Assembly: GCF_014904695.1 (NCBI RefSeq)
Contig: NZ_JACXXN010000007.1
Location: 62,001 to 126,000, forward strand
Length of the DNA stretch: 64,000 nt
Source: Nostoc sp. MG11
Lineage (GTDB): Bacteria > Cyanobacteriota > Cyanobacteriia > Cyanobacteriales > Nostocaceae
Reading direction: 5' to 3'
Shown: positions 62,765-64,000 of the stretch, one piece after another
How the letters are laid out: each line of letters begins with the position of its first letter
How positions within the stretch are numbered: position 1 is the first letter of the stretch
Made by a program: the position numbers and the translations under genes
Notes under the pieces: generated by a model
What the model was told of the DNA's origin: nothing
The model's input: the letters and a program-made list of their open reading frames with translations, nothing else
The model's database searches: none

Positions 62765-63451
62765 ATGACAAAAGATACACCACAAGAGTTGAACCAAGAC
62801 CAAGAGATTGGGCGCTTGATTGATGAGGTCATGTCTTCATCACTAACTGATCTAACTGATGAACAGTACCGCAAAAAGATGCAGCGGCGCAAAGAAGTCC
62901 AGGATCGACGAATAGCACAAGCTGTGCCAGAAAAAGGGTTAATTATTGTAAATACTGGTAATGGTAAAGGTAAAACCACTGCGGCTTTGGGGATGGTGTT
63001 ACGATCGCTTGGTCATGGTTACAAAGTGGCGATCGTTCAATTCATCAAAGGTAGTTGGGAACCTTCAGAAAAAAGGGTTTTCAGTTATTGGGAAGATCAG
63101 TTGGAATTTCACGCGATGGGCGAAGGCTTCACCTGGGAAACTCAAGACCGCGATCGCGATCTCGATAAAGCTAGCGCCGCTTGGCAGAAATCATTAGAAT
63201 ATATTCGCAATCCAGATTTTCATCTAGTGTTGTTAGATGAAATCAATATCGCCCTCAAAATGGCTTATTTACAAGTTGAAGAAGTTTTAGCAGGTTTAGC
63301 GCAAAAACCAGATGATAAACACGTTATTCTAACAGGCAGAGGCGCACCGGCTGCTTTAATTGAACAAGCTGACTTAGTAACTGAAATGACCTTAGTTAAG
63401 CATCCTTTCCGCGATCAAGGCGTTAAAGCGCAACCAGGAATTGAGTATTAA
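62765..63451 (+). CDS. cobO: Cob(I)yrinic acid a,c-diamide adenosyltransferase
   Basis: 228 residues from the ATG at 62765 (a TTG at 62750 is possible). The CobO/BtuR/CobA type is shown by the P-loop NTGNGKGKTTAALGM (about 63-77), VAIVQFIKGSWEPSE, FHAMGEGFTWETQDRDRD and LVLLDEINIALKM. The enzyme adenosylates corrinoids in cobalamin synthesis or salvage. The N-terminal 55-residue helical arm before the P-loop is typical of the cyanobacterial form. Not linked to the cbiG-cobJ gene, which is 38 kb away. Confidence 0.94.
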   Translation: MTKDTPQELNQDQEIGRLIDEVMSSSLTDLTDEQYRKKMQRRKEVQDRRIAQAVPEKGLIIVNTGNGKGKTTAALGMVLRSLGHGYKVAIVQFIKGSWEPSEKRVFSYWEDQLEFHAMGEGFTWETQDRDRDLDKASAAWQKSLEYIRNPDFHLVLLDEINIALKMAYLQVEEVLAGLAQKPDDKHVILTGRGAPAALIEQADLVTEMTLVKHPFRDQGVKAQPGIEY

Positions 63452-63498
63452 TTTGTTAGGTATTTCAATTACACATCAACTCATCAGGGCCGTTCTTT

Positions 63499-63541
63499 GT
63501 CATTAGTCATTTGTATTTATAAAGGACAAATGACTAATGAC
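63499..63541. terminator. Bidirectional hairpin between cobO and the edge gene
   Basis: GTCATTAGTCATTTGT (63499-63514) pairs perfectly over 16 bp with ACAAATGACTAATGAC (63526-63541). It lies between two converging genes and may end both transcripts. The TCATTAGTCATT words are a dispersed repeat also used at 14909-14952. Confidence 0.75.
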
Positions 63542-63556
63542 CAATGACGGTATTCA

Positions 63557-64000
63557 TCATTTGACAAACTTACTGTAAGAACTTGCTGAAGATTGATTGC
63601 ACATCTGCAATATCCGTCTGTCGTTGGCGCTAATACGATTTAACTGATGATAATCTTGCAGTGCTACCGAGTAGGCGTAGCTAGTTGACTCATCGTCAGC
63701 AACCCTAGGTAGTCTATTGGTTGTAGCTACCTGACTCGAACTGGCTTCATCTGGTGAACCCTTCACCGTCATCGCCAACTCTCCTGAGCGATCAAGTGTA
63801 CCCTGGAAACAACTAAACTCTGATTGAGGCATATATAATGCACCTCTGACTCTGCCTTGTTGCTTCTGAAATATAATGTATCCTTGTCCAAGCTGGTTTG
63901 GTTTTGGGGATTGACCATAAAGATAAATCCCATTTTTAGCGGGAAAGTTTGCTCTCGGTAGAATTCCTGCTTCTTTTACAGATGCTTTGGGTTCTGGAAC
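63557..64000 (-). CDS. C-terminal part of a conserved hypothetical protein, start off the window
   Basis: The frame is open from the right edge (64000) to the stop at 63557, giving the last 147 residues; the internal ATG at 63832 is not the start. The sequence reads VPEPKASVKEAGILPRANFP, then NGIYLYGQSPKPNQLGQGYI, MPQSEFSCFQGTLDRSGELA and ALQDYHQLNRISANDRRILQ MCN. I know this only as a cyanobacterial protein family of unknown function; no domain name can be given. Confidence 0.72.
   Translation of the reverse strand, partial: VPEPKASVKEAGILPRANFPAKNGIYLYGQSPKPNQLGQGYIIFQKQQGRVRGALYMPQSEFSCFQGTLDRSGELAMTVKGSPDEASSSQVATTNRLPRVADDESTSYAYSVALQDYHQLNRISANDRRILQMCNQSSASSYSKFVK

Overview
The window comes from a filamentous, phycoerythrin-making cyanobacterium, most likely Nostocales (Nostoc/Tolypothrix/Calothrix-like). 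The reasons are: phycobilisome rod linkers, bilin reductases and bilin lyases typical of PE-containing strains; frequent HIP1 octamers (GCGATCGC); short tandem and palindromic intergenic repeats usual in Nostocales; and very large multidomain kinases and WD40 proteins. No tRNA, rRNA, CRISPR array or transposase gene was recognised. Both ends cut a gene.

Region 1 (1-11.3 kb), phycoerythrin rod assembly. The minus strand carries a cpeC-cpeD-cpeS-cpeT-cpeR series (5666 to 1746), comparable to the cpeCDESTR operon of Fremyella. The usual third PE linker cpeE is not between cpeD and cpeS. Downstream lies instead a linker with two complete linker domains, running off the left edge. Next come a phycobiliprotein-like orphan, a HEAT-repeat lyase-like protein, a small GTG-start gene, a pentapeptide-repeat protein, an S/U-type bilin lyase, and pebA-pebB, which make phycoerythrobilin from biliverdin.

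Region 2 (11.3-21.1 kb), phycocyanin. A plus-strand operon cpcB-cpcA-two rod linkers-cpcD-cpcE is followed by two minus-strand genes, a methyltransferase and a histidine kinase with three tandem red/green cyanobacteriochrome-type GAF domains, and only then by cpcF. CpcE and CpcF act as one heterodimeric lyase, so splitting their genes around a predicted photoreceptor is the most striking arrangement here.

Region 3 (21.3-27.6 kb): an AT-rich acyltransferase, an HD hydrolase, a cbiG-cobJ fusion, 1.2 kb of AT-rich non-coding DNA with several hairpins, an FMN split-barrel protein, and two truncated genes that look like the outer halves of a divergent MocR/flavin-protein pair whose middle was deleted.

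Region 4 (27.6-34.0 kb): a minus-strand operon of a sigma-70-like factor, a DUF1822 protein and a CHAT protease-nSTAND NTPase-14xWD40 protein. It is a candidate regulated-proteolysis or conflict system.

Region 5 (34.6-45.0 kb): the flv4-sll0218-like-flv2 photoprotection operon, a PLP-dependent desulfhydrase/deaminase, a DUF262/HNH GmrSD-like nuclease (possible defence), and a pair of Gly/Asn-rich repeat proteins (one with a PEP-CTERM sorting signal) bracketed by matching hairpins, then a VanZ-like gene.

Region 6 (45-64 kb): small membrane and hypothetical genes, a decayed VapC-type toxin and a decayed KTSC gene, a coiled-coil/TPR protein, leuA divergent from a GntR/FCD regulator with an obvious operator between them, a thioredoxin-like 2Fe-2S protein, an exported NTF2-like protein, an 1815-residue Ser/Thr-kinase/AAA/GAF/histidine-kinase protein, and housekeeping or hypothetical genes including cobO.
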